A stretch of DNA of 64,000 nucleotides, taken from Bradyrhizobium guangxiense (GTDB lineage Bacteria; Pseudomonadota; Alphaproteobacteria; Rhizobiales; Xanthobacteraceae). The notes under the pieces were generated by a model. It was not told the DNA's origin, did not search any database, and saw only the letters and a program-made list of their open reading frames with translations. The DNA lies in the NCBI RefSeq assembly GCF_004114915.1, contig NZ_CP022220.1:1-64000 (forward strand). Direction: 5' to 3'. How positions within the stretch are numbered: position 1 is the first letter of the stretch; each line of letters starts with the position of its first letter. Below are positions 1-12,768 of the stretch, in pieces. The position numbers and the translations under genes were made by a program.

Positions 1-416
1 GTCGTGCCCGTCATCAACTCGAATGGATTCAGAAGCTGCACCGCGACCGCAGCGCGCGCGGTTATTCGACCGAGGCGGTCACCGACACCATCCTGCGGCG
101 GATGCCCGACTATATCCACTACATCTGCCCGCAATTCACCGAGACCGACATCAACTTCCAGCGTGTGCCGACGGTCGACACGTCCAATCCGTTCATCGCG
201 CGCTGGATCCCGACGCCGGACGAATCGATGGTCGTGATCCGCTTCAAGAATCCACGCGGCATCGACTTCCCCTATCTGCTCTCGATGCTGCCGCAGAGCT
301 GGATGTCGCGCGCCAATTCGATCGTCTGTCCCGGCGCGAAGCTCGATCTCGCCATGCAGCTGATTCTGACGCCGCTGATCATGCAGTTGATCGAGCGCAA
401 GCGCAGCCTGAAGTGA
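1..416 (+). CDS. cbbP: Phosphoribulokinase, C-terminal part (5' end outside window)
   Basis: This is the last ~138 codons of phosphoribulokinase, read in the frame that begins at base 3. The enzyme phosphorylates ribulose-5-phosphate to ribulose-1,5-bisphosphate in the Calvin cycle. The segment has the family's conserved C-terminal run ([20 protein letters not shown], then [10 protein letters not shown] and [13 protein letters not shown]) and ends with IERKRSLK at a TGA. The ATP-binding P-loop lies upstream, outside the window. cbbT starts 16 bases downstream behind a GAGGAGAG ribosome-binding site, so the two are co-transcribed. The family assignment is secure; only the N-terminus is missing. 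Confidence 0.95.
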   Translation, partial: RARHQLEWIQKLHRDRSARGYSTEAVTDTILRRMPDYIHYICPQFTETDINFQRVPTVDTSNPFIARWIPTPDESMVVIRFKNPRGIDFPYLLSMLPQSWMSRANSIVCPGAKLDLAMQLILTPLIMQLIERKRSLK

Positions 417-432
417 ACGAGGAGAGACACCG

Positions 433-4136
<3,704 letters not shown>

Positions 4137-4148
4137 AGGAGAGCAAAG

Positions 4149-4556
4149 ATGAAACTGACCCAAGGCTGTTTCTCCTTCCTGCCCGATCTCAGCGACGAGC
4201 AGATTACCAAGCAGGTGCAATATTGCCTGAGCAAGGGTTGGGCGGTGAACATCGAGTTCACCGACGACCCGCATCCCCGCAACACCTATTGGGAGATGTG
4301 GGGTCTGCCGATGTTCGATCTCGCGGACGCTGCCGGCGTGATGATGGAGCTCGCCGAATGCCGCAGGGTGTATGGCGACCGCTACATCCGCGTCTCGGGA
4401 TTCGATTCCAGCCATGGCTGGGAGTCGGTGCGCATCTCGTTCCTCGTCAACCGGCCCGCGAAGGAGGCTGAGTTCGAGCTGGTGCGCCAGGAGATGGCCG
4501 TACGCTCGGTACGTTACACCACCGTACACCGGCAACCTCAGCCGGCTTCCTCTTAG
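4149..4556 (+). CDS. cbbS: RuBisCO small subunit (form IC)
   Basis: A 135-residue small subunit starting [14 protein letters not shown], behind an AAAGGAG site. It contains the family segment ([14 protein letters not shown], then [16 protein letters not shown]) and the C-terminal extension ([10 protein letters not shown]) that forms the beta-hairpin of red-type enzymes. It caps the octamer of large subunits in the L8S8 complex. It is intact here although its partner large subunit is truncated and fused, so the product may have no proper large subunit to assemble with unless another cbbL copy exists elsewhere in the genome. Confidence 0.95.
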   Translation: MKLTQGCFSFLPDLSDEQITKQVQYCLSKGWAVNIEFTDDPHPRNTYWEMWGLPMFDLADAAGVMMELAECRRVYGDRYIRVSGFDSSHGWESVRISFLVNRPAKEAEFELVRQEMAVRSVRYTTVHRQPQPASS

Positions 4557-4612
4557 TCGCTTTCCGCTCGGAGCGACTCTTTCTCCCCGCTCCGACTCCC
4601 TGGCGGACAACT

Positions 4613-4650
4613 GCTTCGCCGTCATTTGCGGCGGCGAAGCCTCTTTATTC
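4613..4650 (+). terminator. Stem-loop with T-rich tail between cbbS and cbbX
   Basis: A perfect 9-bp stem (GCTTCGCCG at 4613-4621, CGGCGAAGC at 4632-4640, 10-nt loop) is followed by CTCTTTATTC. A weaker 7-bp hairpin (AGTCGCT/AGCGACT, 4555-4578) precedes it, right at the cbbS stop. The position suggests partial termination or an mRNA-stabilising structure that lowers cbbX expression relative to cbbS. The T tract is imperfect, so full termination is doubtful. Confidence 0.55.
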
Positions 4651-4660
4651 GAGGTCCAAG

Positions 4661-5611
4661 ATGCTGGATGTGCCGCACACGACGACCATTGAGGTCAATG
4701 AGGTGCCTACTGCGTTTGACCTGCGCAAGGAGGCCGAGGCGGCGGGGATCACGGAGACCTTGCACCAGCTCGAACAAGAGTTGATCGGCTTGAAGCCCGT
4801 CAAGCAGCGGGTGCGGCAGATCGCTTCGCTCCTGTTGATTGAGCGGATCCGGCAGCGGGCCGGGCTCGTCTCCTCGGCCCCGACGCTGCACATGTCCTTC
4901 ACCGGCAATCCCGGCACCGGTAAGACTACCGTCGCCCTGCGCATGGCGAAGATCTTGCACGGCCTCGGCTTCGTGCGGCGCGGACAGGTGATCTCGGTGA
5001 CGCGCGACGACCTTGTCGGTCAGTATATCGGTCACACTGCGCCGAAGACCAAGGAGATCCTGAAGAAGGCGATGGGCGGCGTACTGTTCATCGACGAGGC
5101 CTATTACCTGCACCGGCCCGACAACGAGCGCGACTATGGTCAGGAAGCCATCGAGATCTTGCTGCAAGTCATGGAAAACCAGCGCGAGGATCTCGTCGTC
5201 ATTCTCGCGGGTTATGGCGAACGGATGACCAGTTTCTTTGCCTCCAATCCAGGCTTCCGATCACGCATCGCCCACCACATCGAGTTTCCCGACTATTCGG
5301 AGGCGGAGCTGCTCTACATTGCCGAGCTTATGCTGAGGGAGCGCGGCTACCGCTTCTCGGCCGCGGCACGCGAGTCGTTCGAAAGATACATTGTGCTGCG
5401 CCGGACTCAGCCGTTCTTCTCCAATGCGCGCTCGGTCCGCAACGCTGTCGATCGCATCCGGTTGCGCCAGGCCGATCGGCTGGGCTCCGATCTCGACCGG
5501 ATGCTCGAGATCGCTGATCTCGAAACCATCGATCCCTCCGACGTATTGGCGAGCCGCGTGTTCAGCGGCGGAGCTGGCAGCGAGCAGGCGACCGGGAGCA
5601 AATGTCCATGA
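4661..5611 (+). CDS. cbbX: CbbX, AAA+ red-type RuBisCO activase
   Basis: A 316-residue AAA+ protein. It has Walker [10 protein letters not shown] near residue 84, the pore-loop segment [10 protein letters not shown], Walker [13 protein letters not shown], and a sensor region ([20 protein letters not shown]). CbbX remodels inhibited red-type RuBisCO by pulling on the large-subunit C-terminus. That C-terminus is still encoded by the chimera upstream, although the rest of the substrate is broken. Its ATG lies after a hairpin and a weak GAGG. The stop overlaps the cbbE start. Length and motifs are normal. Confidence 0.95.
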   Translation: MLDVPHTTTIEVNEVPTAFDLRKEAEAAGITETLHQLEQELIGLKPVKQRVRQIASLLLIERIRQRAGLVSSAPTLHMSFTGNPGTGKTTVALRMAKILHGLGFVRRGQVISVTRDDLVGQYIGHTAPKTKEILKKAMGGVLFIDEAYYLHRPDNERDYGQEAIEILLQVMENQREDLVVILAGYGERMTSFFASNPGFRSRIAHHIEFPDYSEAELLYIAELMLRERGYRFSAAARESFERYIVLRRTQPFFSNARSVRNAVDRIRLRQADRLGSDLDRMLEIADLETIDPSDVLASRVFSGGAGSEQATGSKCP

Positions 5612-6291
5612 CCAGGGATATCGTCATTGCTCCCTCGATCCTGGCGGCGAATTTCGCGCGTCTCGGCGAGGAGGTCGCGGCGATCGACGCAGCCGGCGCT
5701 GACTGGATCCATTGCGATGTCATGGACGGGCACTTCGTGCCGAACATCAGTTTCGGTGCGGACGTGATAAAGGCGGTGAGGCCGTTCACCACGAAGACGT
5801 TTGACGTTCACCTCATGATAGCGCCCGTCGACGCTTATCTTGAAGGCTTTGCCAAAGCCGGTGCCGACATCATCACGATTCATGCGGAAGCCGGTCCACA
5901 TCTCGATAGTTCGCTGCAGGCTATTCGCGCGCTCGGCAAGAAAGCGGGCGTAAGCCTGTGTCCGTCGACGCCGGAGGGTACAATCGAATATGTGCTCGAT
6001 AGGTTGGATCTGGTGCTTGTCATGACCGTCAATCCGGGCTTCGGTGGCCAGGCGTTTTTGGAGTGCCAGATCCCCAAGATCAGGCGCATTCGCGCCATGA
6101 TCGGCGATCGCCCGATCCGCCTTCAGGTCGATGGTGGTATCACGTGCCACAATGCTGCCGCCGTCGTGGAGGCTGGGGCCGACACGTTGGTGGCGGGGTC
6201 AGCCCTGTTTGGCGGCAATATCGCTGCCGAGTACGCCACCAATATCGCGGGCCTACGAATGGCAACTAGGGTTGGCCGGTCCCCGAGTTAG
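5608..6291 (+). CDS. cbbE: Ribulose-phosphate 3-epimerase
   Basis: A TIM-barrel epimerase of ~227 residues interconverting ribulose-5-P and xylulose-5-P. Signature segments are [13 protein letters not shown] at the N-terminus, [14 protein letters not shown] with the metal-binding Asp/His, [11 protein letters not shown], and QVDGGI near the C-terminus. Two in-frame ATGs exist, at 5602 and 5608. The second has GGGAG at a better spacing and overlaps the cbbX stop (ATGA), so it is preferred. It is the last gene of the cbb unit. No further Calvin-cycle gene follows. Confidence 0.93.
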   Translation: MTRDIVIAPSILAANFARLGEEVAAIDAAGADWIHCDVMDGHFVPNISFGADVIKAVRPFTTKTFDVHLMIAPVDAYLEGFAKAGADIITIHAEAGPHLDSSLQAIRALGKKAGVSLCPSTPEGTIEYVLDRLDLVLVMTVNPGFGGQAFLECQIPKIRRIRAMIGDRPIRLQVDGGITCHNAAAVVEAGADTLVAGSALFGGNIAAEYATNIAGLRMATRVGRSPS

Positions 6292-6437
6292 ACTTCGGCA
6301 TGGGTCAACAAACACGCAGGACGCGGCGGCTAGGCGCTATGCCGGAGGGACGATGGGGCCGTCGCGGTGAATTCCTCTGCCGTGCGCTTTAGTGGGAACT
6401 GCTCGGCTCGACCTCATCGTGATGAACCGCTGAACCA

Positions 6438-6593
6438 TCACAAAGGCGTCAAGTCGAGCGCAAAAGCCATTGCGACGAGTAGAGAGAGCAGAAGGCCTGC
6501 TCCACAAAATATACCAAGAATCTTGAGAGTATCGCCGTCCTCAGCTGGTTTTCTGACCGTGCTGGAAACGACTCTTGCGATTTGCGCGATCAT
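6438..6593 (-). CDS. Small membrane protein, 51 aa, function unknown
   Basis: Starts MIAQIARVVSSTVRKP and has one hydrophobic segment (ILGIFCGAGLLLSLLVAMAF), so it is probably a single-pass membrane protein with the charged N-terminus in the cytoplasm. A longer frame starts at 6668, but the ATG at 6593 has GGAG seven bases upstream and is preferred. It resembles, from memory, a short hypothetical protein common in Bradyrhizobium; I cannot name a function. It is monocistronic and opposite to both flanking operons. Confidence 0.6.
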   Translation of the reverse strand: MIAQIARVVSSTVRKPAEDGDTLKILGIFCGAGLLLSLLVAMAFALDLTPL

Positions 6594-6685
6594 CCTGCAA
6601 CTCCAATTGGCAATGCCAGACTGAAAGCAATTTATACTGAGAACAGCGTCATCGGGCCAGCATTGCAAGCATGAGAGGCTACTCT

Positions 6686-6717
6686 GCCTAGACCAAATGT
6701 CTGGCGGAGGCTTTTTT
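6686..6717 (+). terminator. Hairpin followed by TTTTTT
   Basis: GCCT at 6686 pairs with AGGC at 6708, with an inner AGAC/GTCT stem and an asymmetric internal loop, directly followed by six T. It could be the end of the cbb transcript or of a short RNA made in 6600-6680. It lies 114 bases before the tandem repeat in front of the next operon. The stem is imperfect. Confidence 0.45.
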
Positions 6718-6830
6718 CAGATCGTTTTCGTATGCCTGCAAAAGTGCTGTTGAAGCGTCCACTGGCGCTTCGCATTGCGTAGCCTCGTCGCGGCCAGCCG
6801 ATCTTATTTTAGAAACCCCGATTTCTGGCT

Positions 6831-6850
6831 CTTACCCAACCTTACCCAAA
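6831..6850 (+). promoter_or_regulatory. Tandem 10-bp direct repeat (TACCCAA operator candidate, copy 1)
   Basis: CTTACCCAAC followed immediately by CTTACCCAAA, so two half-sites lie exactly one helical turn apart. The same arrangement occurs at 16311-16330 and 16755-16774, and I saw it nowhere else in the window. It lies 117 bases before the sugar-binding-protein start. I infer an operator for a shared regulator, possibly the TIM-barrel/AAA+/HTH protein at 13912-15687. Confidence 0.65.
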
Positions 6851-6966
6851 CTCTGTGTCAAAAGCCGCTTAGCCCGTTAGAATGGCGCATAGCCTTCGCC
6901 TACCACGGCCTCTGCTAGAGGAGAGGGCGCGTGGTTTGCGGGCCAAAGAGCCCATCGGAGGGAATC

Positions 6967-8352
6967 ATGCCAAGGACGCTAGCCGTTGTTTGCGGTCATT
7001 CGGCTCAACTTATCAAAAAAGCTCTCATTAACTCCACCGTGTGCGCCGGGGCGGCACTGGCTGCCACCCAGGCCTACGCAGAAGACATCAACTGGCGGCA
7101 ATTCGAAGGCACGTCCATCGTCTGGGCCTACGATATTCACCCCTATGCTGACGCTGTTGCGGCTCAACTGCCCGAGTTCGAGAAACTCACCGGCATCAAG
7201 GTGACGCCGGAGCTTTATCCGGATGATGCCTATTGGAATAAGCTAACGATCCAGCTCAGCACGAAATCGCCAAGCTGGGATGTCGTCGGCACGGGCATCC
7301 AGCCCGCCTGGGACCTTGCCCCGGGCCAACTGCTCGAACCGCTCGATCGCTATCTAAACGATTCAAAGCTCACCTCTGCAGCCTACGACTACAAGGACTT
7401 CTTCCCAGCCTTGCGCGAAGCGCTGACATGGAAGGTCAAGGAGGGCCAGATCGAGGCCGGCAGCGGGCAGGTCTGGGCGATCCCCCATGGCTTCGAGAAC
7501 ATCCAGTTGTTCTACCGCAAGGATGTGCTGGACAAGCACGGTATCAAAGTCCCGAGCACCCCGCCGGAGATGTCGGCCGCTTGTGAGAAACTCAAAGCTG
7601 CCGATCCCACCATCACGCCTCTCGGCGTTCGCGGCGTAAGGTTCTGGAGCAGCATCCACACGGCTGCGATCTCGATTGCGAGGTCCTATGGCGTGCACGA
7701 TTTCGTCGTCAAAGACGGCAAACTCGACACGGGCCTGGATTCGCCAGAGTCGATCGCCTTCCACAAAGACTATGTCGACATGATCAAGAAATGCGCTGCT
7801 CCCTCCTTTGCCAATGACAATTGGTACCAGGTGGTCGAAGGGATCAATTCAGGGCGGACCGCCATGGCGATCGATTCCAACATGTTCGGTTTCTGGAACG
7901 ACGTCGCCGGCAAGCCCGCCTCCGGCAAGATCGCCTTTGCACCACCGTTGCGCGCACCGAACGGCAAGAACTTCGAATCCAACATCTGGATCTGGTCTCT
8001 GGCCATGAACGCCGCCTCCCAGAAGAAGGGCGCGGCCTGGCTCTTCATCCAATGGGCGACCTCCAAGCAGGTCGAGCTGAACGGTGCCGTTGCGGGCAAG
8101 CTCGTCAACTCTCCGCGCGCATCGACCTGGAGCGACAAGGCCTGGCTCGAATACGCCGCAAAGCCTGAATTCAACAACTTCGTCGAGACGTTCAAGACTG
8201 TGCAGGACCAGGCGCAACTCGCCTTTACGGCCCGCGTCGGCTTCGCCGAGGCAATGAATGCCTGGGCGGTGGCGATGCAGAAGATGGTCAATGGAGCGGA
8301 TGTGAAGGCAACGCTGACCGACCTTGCCTCCGAGATCCGTTCGTCGATGTGA
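6967..8352 (+). CDS. Sugar ABC transporter, periplasmic substrate-binding protein
   Basis: A 461-residue extracellular solute-binding protein (family 1, maltose/glycerol-3-P type). A signal peptide spans about residues 1-38 (KK, then CAGAALAATQAYA, predicted cleavage before EDINW). The mature protein has the usual hinge-region features, for example IPHGFENIQLFYRKDVLDKH and NIWIWSLAMNAASQKKGAAW. The ATG at 6967 is preferred over the GTG at 6931 because GGAGGG lies six bases upstream. It is first in an operon with two permeases, a kinase, an SDR, a HAD phosphatase and an ATPase. A strong hairpin follows its stop. The ligand is unknown, but the neighbours point to a sugar or polyol. Confidence 0.88.
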   Translation: MPRTLAVVCGHSAQLIKKALINSTVCAGAALAATQAYAEDINWRQFEGTSIVWAYDIHPYADAVAAQLPEFEKLTGIKVTPELYPDDAYWNKLTIQLSTKSPSWDVVGTGIQPAWDLAPGQLLEPLDRYLNDSKLTSAAYDYKDFFPALREALTWKVKEGQIEAGSGQVWAIPHGFENIQLFYRKDVLDKHGIKVPSTPPEMSAACEKLKAADPTITPLGVRGVRFWSSIHTAAISIARSYGVHDFVVKDGKLDTGLDSPESIAFHKDYVDMIKKCAAPSFANDNWYQVVEGINSGRTAMAIDSNMFGFWNDVAGKPASGKIAFAPPLRAPNGKNFESNIWIWSLAMNAASQKKGAAWLFIQWATSKQVELNGAVAGKLVNSPRASTWSDKAWLEYAAKPEFNNFVETFKTVQDQAQLAFTARVGFAEAMNAWAVAMQKMVNGADVKATLTDLASEIRSSM

Positions 8353-8356
8353 AGTC

Positions 8357-8393
8357 CCAAGGGGGGTGGTAGGCTTGCATGCCGCCCCCTTGG
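8357..8393 (+). promoter_or_regulatory. Strong stem-loop between binding-protein and permease genes
   Basis: A perfect 9-bp stem, CCAAGGGGG (8357-8365) with CCCCCTTGG (8385-8393), encloses an inner GGC/GCC stem. No T tract follows. Structures like this after a binding-protein gene commonly protect its mRNA and keep permease levels lower. The upstream in-frame ATG (8379) falls in the loop, which argues that translation of the permease starts at 8400. Confidence 0.7.
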
Positions 8394-8399
8394 ATTTCG

Positions 8400-9374
8400 A
8401 TGTCAGTTGAAATGTATTCTTCAGGATTAGACGCAATCGTGACGCTGCAGTCTTCAGTGAGCCAACTCGCTTCGGCGCAAGACGGCGCGGCCAAGAGTGC
8501 CAGCCCGCCGCGCCTTGACTGGTGGAGCATCGCCGCGATCGCGCCGGCGGTCTTGATCCTTCTTGGCTTTCTGTTCCTGTTCTTCTACGGCGTATTTCAG
8601 TCCCTGACGGATCTCAAGTTCGGCCGGCCACTGGTCCACTTTATTGGCCTTACCAATTACGCCGCGTTGATCAAGACAGACGACTTCTGGAATAGCGTCC
8701 GAGCAACACTTGTCTACGCTGGTTCAGCGGTCCTTGCGGAAGCCGTGCTCGGCGTTGCCCTCGCCAAGCTCTTTGCCACCGAAGTGTTCCTGGCACGCGT
8801 GATGCGGCCGGTCATTCTGTTGCCACTCGTGCTTCCGCCCATGAGCGTTGCCTTGATGTGGACGACGATGATGGATCCGCAGAGCGGCATCCTGAACTAT
8901 CTGCTGTCGCTTGTAGGAATGGGCCGGTTTGCATGGATTTCTGATCCCGCGACAGCGATGATTTCCCTCGTCCTGATCGACATATGGACTTACACCCCCT
9001 TTTTCACGCTGATCATCTTCGCCGGCCTCCAGGGCATCAATGAGGAGATCAGGGAGGCCGCGCGCGTCAATGGTGCAAAGGGCTGGGCAACCTTCCTCTA
9101 CATCGAGCTGCCGTTGATCGCGCCCTACATCCTGATTGCTGCGGTCTTCCGTCTGATCGAATCTCTCAATCAATTCGACATCATTTTCGGAACGACGCAA
9201 GGCGGTCCCGGCAACAGCACCTCCGTTCTTTCCGTGCGCGCCTACATCACCGCATTCCAGAACCTCGCCTTCGGCCGGGGCGCGGCCCTCATGGTCGTCA
9301 ATTGGATCATCGTCCTGGCCGGAGCGTTCCTCACGGTCAAGTTGTGGCGATACGTCCGACAACGCGTTAGCTGA
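8400..9374 (+). CDS. Sugar ABC transporter permease (MalF/UgpA type)
   Basis: A ~324-residue inner-membrane permease with about six transmembrane segments after a hydrophilic N-terminus. The ATPase-contact (EAA) loop is EEIREAARVNGAKGWATF near residue 217. It forms the channel with the next gene product. An in-frame ATG at 8379 lies inside the hairpin loop, so I take 8400 (MSVEMYSSG) as the start. The true start could be later, since the first ~45 residues are poorly conserved in this family. It lies in the operon after the binding protein and 11 bases before the second permease. Confidence 0.85.
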   Translation: MSVEMYSSGLDAIVTLQSSVSQLASAQDGAAKSASPPRLDWWSIAAIAPAVLILLGFLFLFFYGVFQSLTDLKFGRPLVHFIGLTNYAALIKTDDFWNSVRATLVYAGSAVLAEAVLGVALAKLFATEVFLARVMRPVILLPLVLPPMSVALMWTTMMDPQSGILNYLLSLVGMGRFAWISDPATAMISLVLIDIWTYTPFFTLIIFAGLQGINEEIREAARVNGAKGWATFLYIELPLIAPYILIAAVFRLIESLNQFDIIFGTTQGGPGNSTSVLSVRAYITAFQNLAFGRGAALMVVNWIIVLAGAFLTVKLWRYVRQRVS

Positions 9375-9385
9375 AGAGACGCGAC

Positions 9386-10246
9386 ATGCGCCTAAATCGC
9401 TCAGGATCGACAAATATCGCTCTCAATCTGCTGGTTGGCATCTGCGCGCTCACTCTCGCTTTTCCGCTGATCTGGATCCTGCTGATGTCGTTGAAACAGC
9501 AGGGCGAGGTCATGGCCTGGCCGCCCAAGTTCATCTTCTCGCCGACGCTTGAGAATTTCCGGGTGCTGTTCGACGCCGCGCAGGCCGGCGCGACAAGCTA
9601 TGGCACCATCAAGGTTGATTTCCTCACGCCAGTGACAAATAGCGTCGCCATCGCGCTCGGATCTGTTTTCGTCTCAATGCTCCTTGGCGTGCCCGCCGGT
9701 TACGTTCTGGCAAGGCGAGACATCCCGATGAAGGAGGACATCGCCTTCTTCATTCTTGGCTTCAGGTTCGCCCCGGCCTTGCTCGTCGTCATCCCGCTCT
9801 TCAACGTGTTCCAGACCATCGGACTCTACGACACCTATCTCGGCATGATCTGGGTCTACCAGGTCGTCACGCTGCCTATGATCGTGTGGTTGAGCCGCTC
9901 CTACATCGAGGATATTCCAAAGGACATCGAGGAGGCTGCAGCGATGGACGGGGCCAAACCTGTCAGGGTCATTCTGCATATCGTGCTGCCGCTTCTCAAG
10001 CCCGGCCTGATCGGCGCCTCCTTGCTGATCTTTCTGCTGGCCTGGCACAACTTCGCGCTCGGCTTGATCCTGAGCTCCACCAAGGCGCCGGTGACCGTCG
10101 CGCTACTCAAGCTGCTCAATCCGGGGGTGCAGTTCTATCCCGTCATGGCTGCAGGACTGGTCGTTACCATGATCATTCCGGTGATCTTGATCGTGATGGG
10201 CCAGCGCCACCTCGAACGTGGTCTCACTTTCGGGGCAGTAAAATGA
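9386..10246 (+). CDS. Sugar ABC transporter permease (MalG/UgpE type)
   Basis: A 286-residue permease with six predicted membrane helices (first: IALNLLVGICALTLAFPLIW). The EAA loop is DIPKDIEEAAAMDGAKPV near residue 177. It is the second half of the transmembrane pore. The stop overlaps the start of the kinase gene (ATGA), showing translational coupling. It follows the first permease after 11 bases. Confidence 0.9.
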   Translation: MRLNRSGSTNIALNLLVGICALTLAFPLIWILLMSLKQQGEVMAWPPKFIFSPTLENFRVLFDAAQAGATSYGTIKVDFLTPVTNSVAIALGSVFVSMLLGVPAGYVLARRDIPMKEDIAFFILGFRFAPALLVVIPLFNVFQTIGLYDTYLGMIWVYQVVTLPMIVWLSRSYIEDIPKDIEEAAAMDGAKPVRVILHIVLPLLKPGLIGASLLIFLLAWHNFALGLILSSTKAPVTVALLKLLNPGVQFYPVMAAGLVVTMIIPVILIVMGQRHLERGLTFGAVK

Positions 10247-11184
10247 ATCCCAGGCCCTTGATGTTCTTTGGAACGACCAATCTCGACCTCTGCTTCAATG
10301 TCGAGCGGCTGCCAACGCCGGGTGAAAGTTTGATGGGCAAATTGAACCGCAATCCTGGAGGGAAGGGCGCCAATCAAGCCGTAGCGGCCGCACGGCTTGG
10401 ACTGAAGCCCCTATTCTACACCCGTCTTGGCGGGGACGAGGCTGGCCAGTCCCTCTTGCAGTCACTGCGCGAAGCCGGAGTCCGTGCTGAGGCCATCACC
10501 ATTTGTGCCGGTGAGGTCTCCGGCTCGGCCCTCGTCCTGGTGGGAGACGACGGTTCGAACATGATCGTGATCGATCCGGGCGCCAATCTGAATGTGATGC
10601 CGGCCATGGTTGAGAGCGCGGCCGCATTCATCGCGCCAGGCGCGCTCGTTGTTGCCGAAATGGGCTTGCCCATCTCCGCCCTCAACCGGCTCTTTGAAAT
10701 GAAAAGCGAGAAGGGCTTCGAACTCATTTTTAATCCGGCGCCGGTCAGACCCGGGCTTTCGCCGGCGGCATGGCGACAAGTCGATTACGTGACCCCCAAC
10801 CAGACCGAGGCCTTCGAGCTGACCGGGGTAGAGGTGACCGATTTCGACAGCGCCGCAGTGGCGGCGTCCAAGCTTCTGCACCTCGGACCCAAAGCCGCAC
10901 TGATCACGCTGGGAGCGCAGGGCGCCTTCTATGCCGACGCGGCGCACTCGTTTGCGCTGCGTGCCTTTCCCGTCAAAGTCGTCGATACCACGGCCGCCGG
11001 GGACGCCTTCAATGGCGCTTTTGCCGCTTCGCTCGCTCAAGGCCTGCCTCTGAGGGATTCGGTCAGACGAGCACTAGCCGTTGCTGCCCTGTGCGTAACG
11101 CGCCGCGGGGCGCAGGCCTCAATGCCGCTGGCAGCAGAGGTCGATGAATTCCTCAAATCACAAACGATCTTGGAGTTGGAATGA
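10243..11184 (+). CDS. Ribokinase-like sugar kinase (PfkB family)
   Basis: A 313-residue PfkB-family kinase. Signature 1 is NPGGKGANQAVAAARLG near residue 37. Signature 2 is DTTAAGDAFNGAFA near 247 and holds the catalytic Asp and the anion hole. It should phosphorylate the imported sugar with ATP in the cytoplasm. The start ATG overlaps the upstream permease stop, and the stop overlaps the SDR start. The substrate could be ribose or another pentose/ketose. The adjacent dehydrogenase and phosphatase suggest a pathway with an oxidation and a dephosphorylation step. Confidence 0.87.
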   Translation: MNPRPLMFFGTTNLDLCFNVERLPTPGESLMGKLNRNPGGKGANQAVAAARLGLKPLFYTRLGGDEAGQSLLQSLREAGVRAEAITICAGEVSGSALVLVGDDGSNMIVIDPGANLNVMPAMVESAAAFIAPGALVVAEMGLPISALNRLFEMKSEKGFELIFNPAPVRPGLSPAAWRQVDYVTPNQTEAFELTGVEVTDFDSAAVAASKLLHLGPKAALITLGAQGAFYADAAHSFALRAFPVKVVDTTAAGDAFNGAFAASLAQGLPLRDSVRRALAVAALCVTRRGAQASMPLAAEVDEFLKSQTILELE

Positions 11185-11951
11185 CCGAACAGTTCTCAGT
11201 CTCAGACAGAACGGTGCTCGTGACAGGGGCAGGGGGCGGCATCGGATCTGCCATTGTGAATGCGTTTCGGGCAGGAGGGGCCAACGTCGTTGCCACCGAC
11301 GCCAATCTCGAAAGCCTCAGGCAGACATTGGTAGGACTTCCCCATGGCAATGGCGTGTTGCCGATGGCCATGGACGTTTCGCGCGAAGAGGACGTGGCGC
11401 GCGTGCTCGAGGAGATCGGAAAACGATTCGGCCGGCTCGACGTGCTCGTCAACAATGCCGGCGTTAAATCTGCCCAGCCGCTCCTCAGCGGGGCGGCCGA
11501 CAAGATCGAACGCACAATCCAGATCAACTCGGTCGCAATCCTCCGCTGCTCGAAGCTCGCGATCGAGCGCTTCATGACAACCAAGGGCGGCCGCATCGTC
11601 AATGTCGGTTCCTCCTTGTCTTCGCAAGGCGCCGTATTCAACTATCAGGCCGGAGGGGCGGACTATTGCCTCTCCAAGGCAATCGTTCACGACATCACAA
11701 AGCTCCTTGCTTATGAATGCGCGCCGCTCAAGATCAATGTGAATGCAATCGCACCGGGGATCATCGACACCCCCATGCATGGCCGTCCGCGTGAGGAGAC
11801 GGAAGCCCGCCATAGCGGCCGAATCCCATTGGGACGGGTTGGATTGCCGAACGACATTGCCGGCCTTGCCGTGTTTCTCGCAAGCCCTGCGGCCTCCTAC
11901 ATGACCGGCCAGATCGTTCACGTGAACGGCGGGATGCTGATGAATGGCTAA
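11181..11951 (+). CDS. Short-chain dehydrogenase/reductase
   Basis: A 256-residue classical SDR. The cofactor motif TGAGGGIGSA is near residue 15, NNAG near 91, the catalytic Ser in VGSSLSSQ, and YCLSK as the catalytic YxxxK near 158. The C-terminus (PGIIDTPM, then [14 protein letters not shown]) is typical. An Asp after beta-strand 2 (ATDANL) suggests NAD rather than NADP. It sits between kinase and phosphatase with overlapping ends on both sides, so it is part of the sugar pathway. The substrate is not readable from the sequence. Confidence 0.9.
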   Translation: MTEQFSVSDRTVLVTGAGGGIGSAIVNAFRAGGANVVATDANLESLRQTLVGLPHGNGVLPMAMDVSREEDVARVLEEIGKRFGRLDVLVNNAGVKSAQPLLSGAADKIERTIQINSVAILRCSKLAIERFMTTKGGRIVNVGSSLSSQGAVFNYQAGGADYCLSKAIVHDITKLLAYECAPLKINVNAIAPGIIDTPMHGRPREETEARHSGRIPLGRVGLPNDIAGLAVFLASPAASYMTGQIVHVNGGMLMNG

Positions 11952-12768
11952 GTCCGGCACTCAGCTTCAATGGCCCGAGATCGCCGGTGTCATTTCCGAT
12001 CTGGATGGCGTGGTCTACGGGGGGAACGCCGCGATCGCGGACGCCATCGAAGCCTTCAAGAGCTGGCAGCGGGCAAAACTTCCCTTCTGCTTCGTCACTA
12101 ACAATTCGACCCACACGCCGGAAGATGTTGTGCGCAAGGTCGGAGGTTTCGGGCTTTCGATCTCCCCGAGGCAGGTCGTGACGAGCGCCATCACGGCCGC
12201 GGCGCTCATTCGCGCCCAATACCCGAAACTGACACGGGCCTTTGTCATCGGCGCGCCATCCCTTGCCAAAGCGATCGAGGAGGCGGGCCTCGAAGTCACC
12301 GATGCGAAGCCTGAAGTCGTGGTGATGGGGCTCGACCGCCAGATTACGCATGACAAGCTGCGAATTGCTGCTGCGGCTATCCTGGGCGGCGCCGTGTTCA
12401 TAGGCACAAACCCTGATCTTCTCTTGCCGACTGCGGACGGCTTCGAACCAGGGGCAGGGGCCATGATCACGGCAGTTGCAGCCGCAACTCAAGTCCAGCC
12501 TCTGATCGTCGGCAAACCCGAGACGCACATGATCGAAGCCGCGCTTTCGCGGCTTGGAACGCCACGTCAATCCACATTGATGATCGGCGACCAGATACAG
12601 ACAGATATCCAGGCCGGCAAGCGCGCCGGCCTTCCTGCCGTGCTCGTCACGACAGGCGTCCCACCTCGCAAGGACGCCGCGCTGCTGCCAGCCGACTTTA
12701 CCGTGTCCAGCCTTTCAGAAATCGCCGTGAAGGCTGGTGTAGACACCGTACGGCAGAGGAGAGCGTGA
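11944..12768 (+). CDS. HAD-IIA family sugar phosphatase (NagD/AraL-like)
   Basis: A 274-residue HAD-superfamily hydrolase. Motif I is [10 protein letters not shown] (residues 16-25, nucleophile Asp), motif II is [11 protein letters not shown], motif III includes [12 protein letters not shown], and motif IV is [14 protein letters not shown]. Members with a C2a cap dephosphorylate sugar phosphates, phosphoglycolate or nucleotides. In this operon a sugar phosphate, perhaps a dead-end product of the kinase, is the reasonable guess. Both ends overlap the neighbouring genes by a few bases. Confidence 0.88.
   Translation: MAKSGTQLQWPEIAGVISDLDGVVYGGNAAIADAIEAFKSWQRAKLPFCFVTNNSTHTPEDVVRKVGGFGLSISPRQVVTSAITAAALIRAQYPKLTRAFVIGAPSLAKAIEEAGLEVTDAKPEVVVMGLDRQITHDKLRIAAAAILGGAVFIGTNPDLLLPTADGFEPGAGAMITAVAAATQVQPLIVGKPETHMIEAALSRLGTPRQSTLMIGDQIQTDIQAGKRAGLPAVLVTTGVPPRKDAALLPADFTVSSLSEIAVKAGVDTVRQRRA

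Larger units (their letters stand above)
6292..6966. other. Intergenic region between cbb operon and sugar ABC operon
   Basis: A lower-GC stretch of 675 bases. It holds one likely small minus-strand gene (6438-6593), a hairpin followed by T6 (6686-6717), and a 10-bp tandem repeat (6831-6850). Nothing recognisable was seen in 6292-6437 or 6720-6830. It marks the junction between the autotrophy genes and the catabolic block. Confidence 0.7.

Noticed and set aside
6772-6789. TGGCGC...TTGCG pattern before the first sugar ABC operon
   Set aside because: GG to GC distance is 11, not 10, which sigma-54 does not tolerate well.
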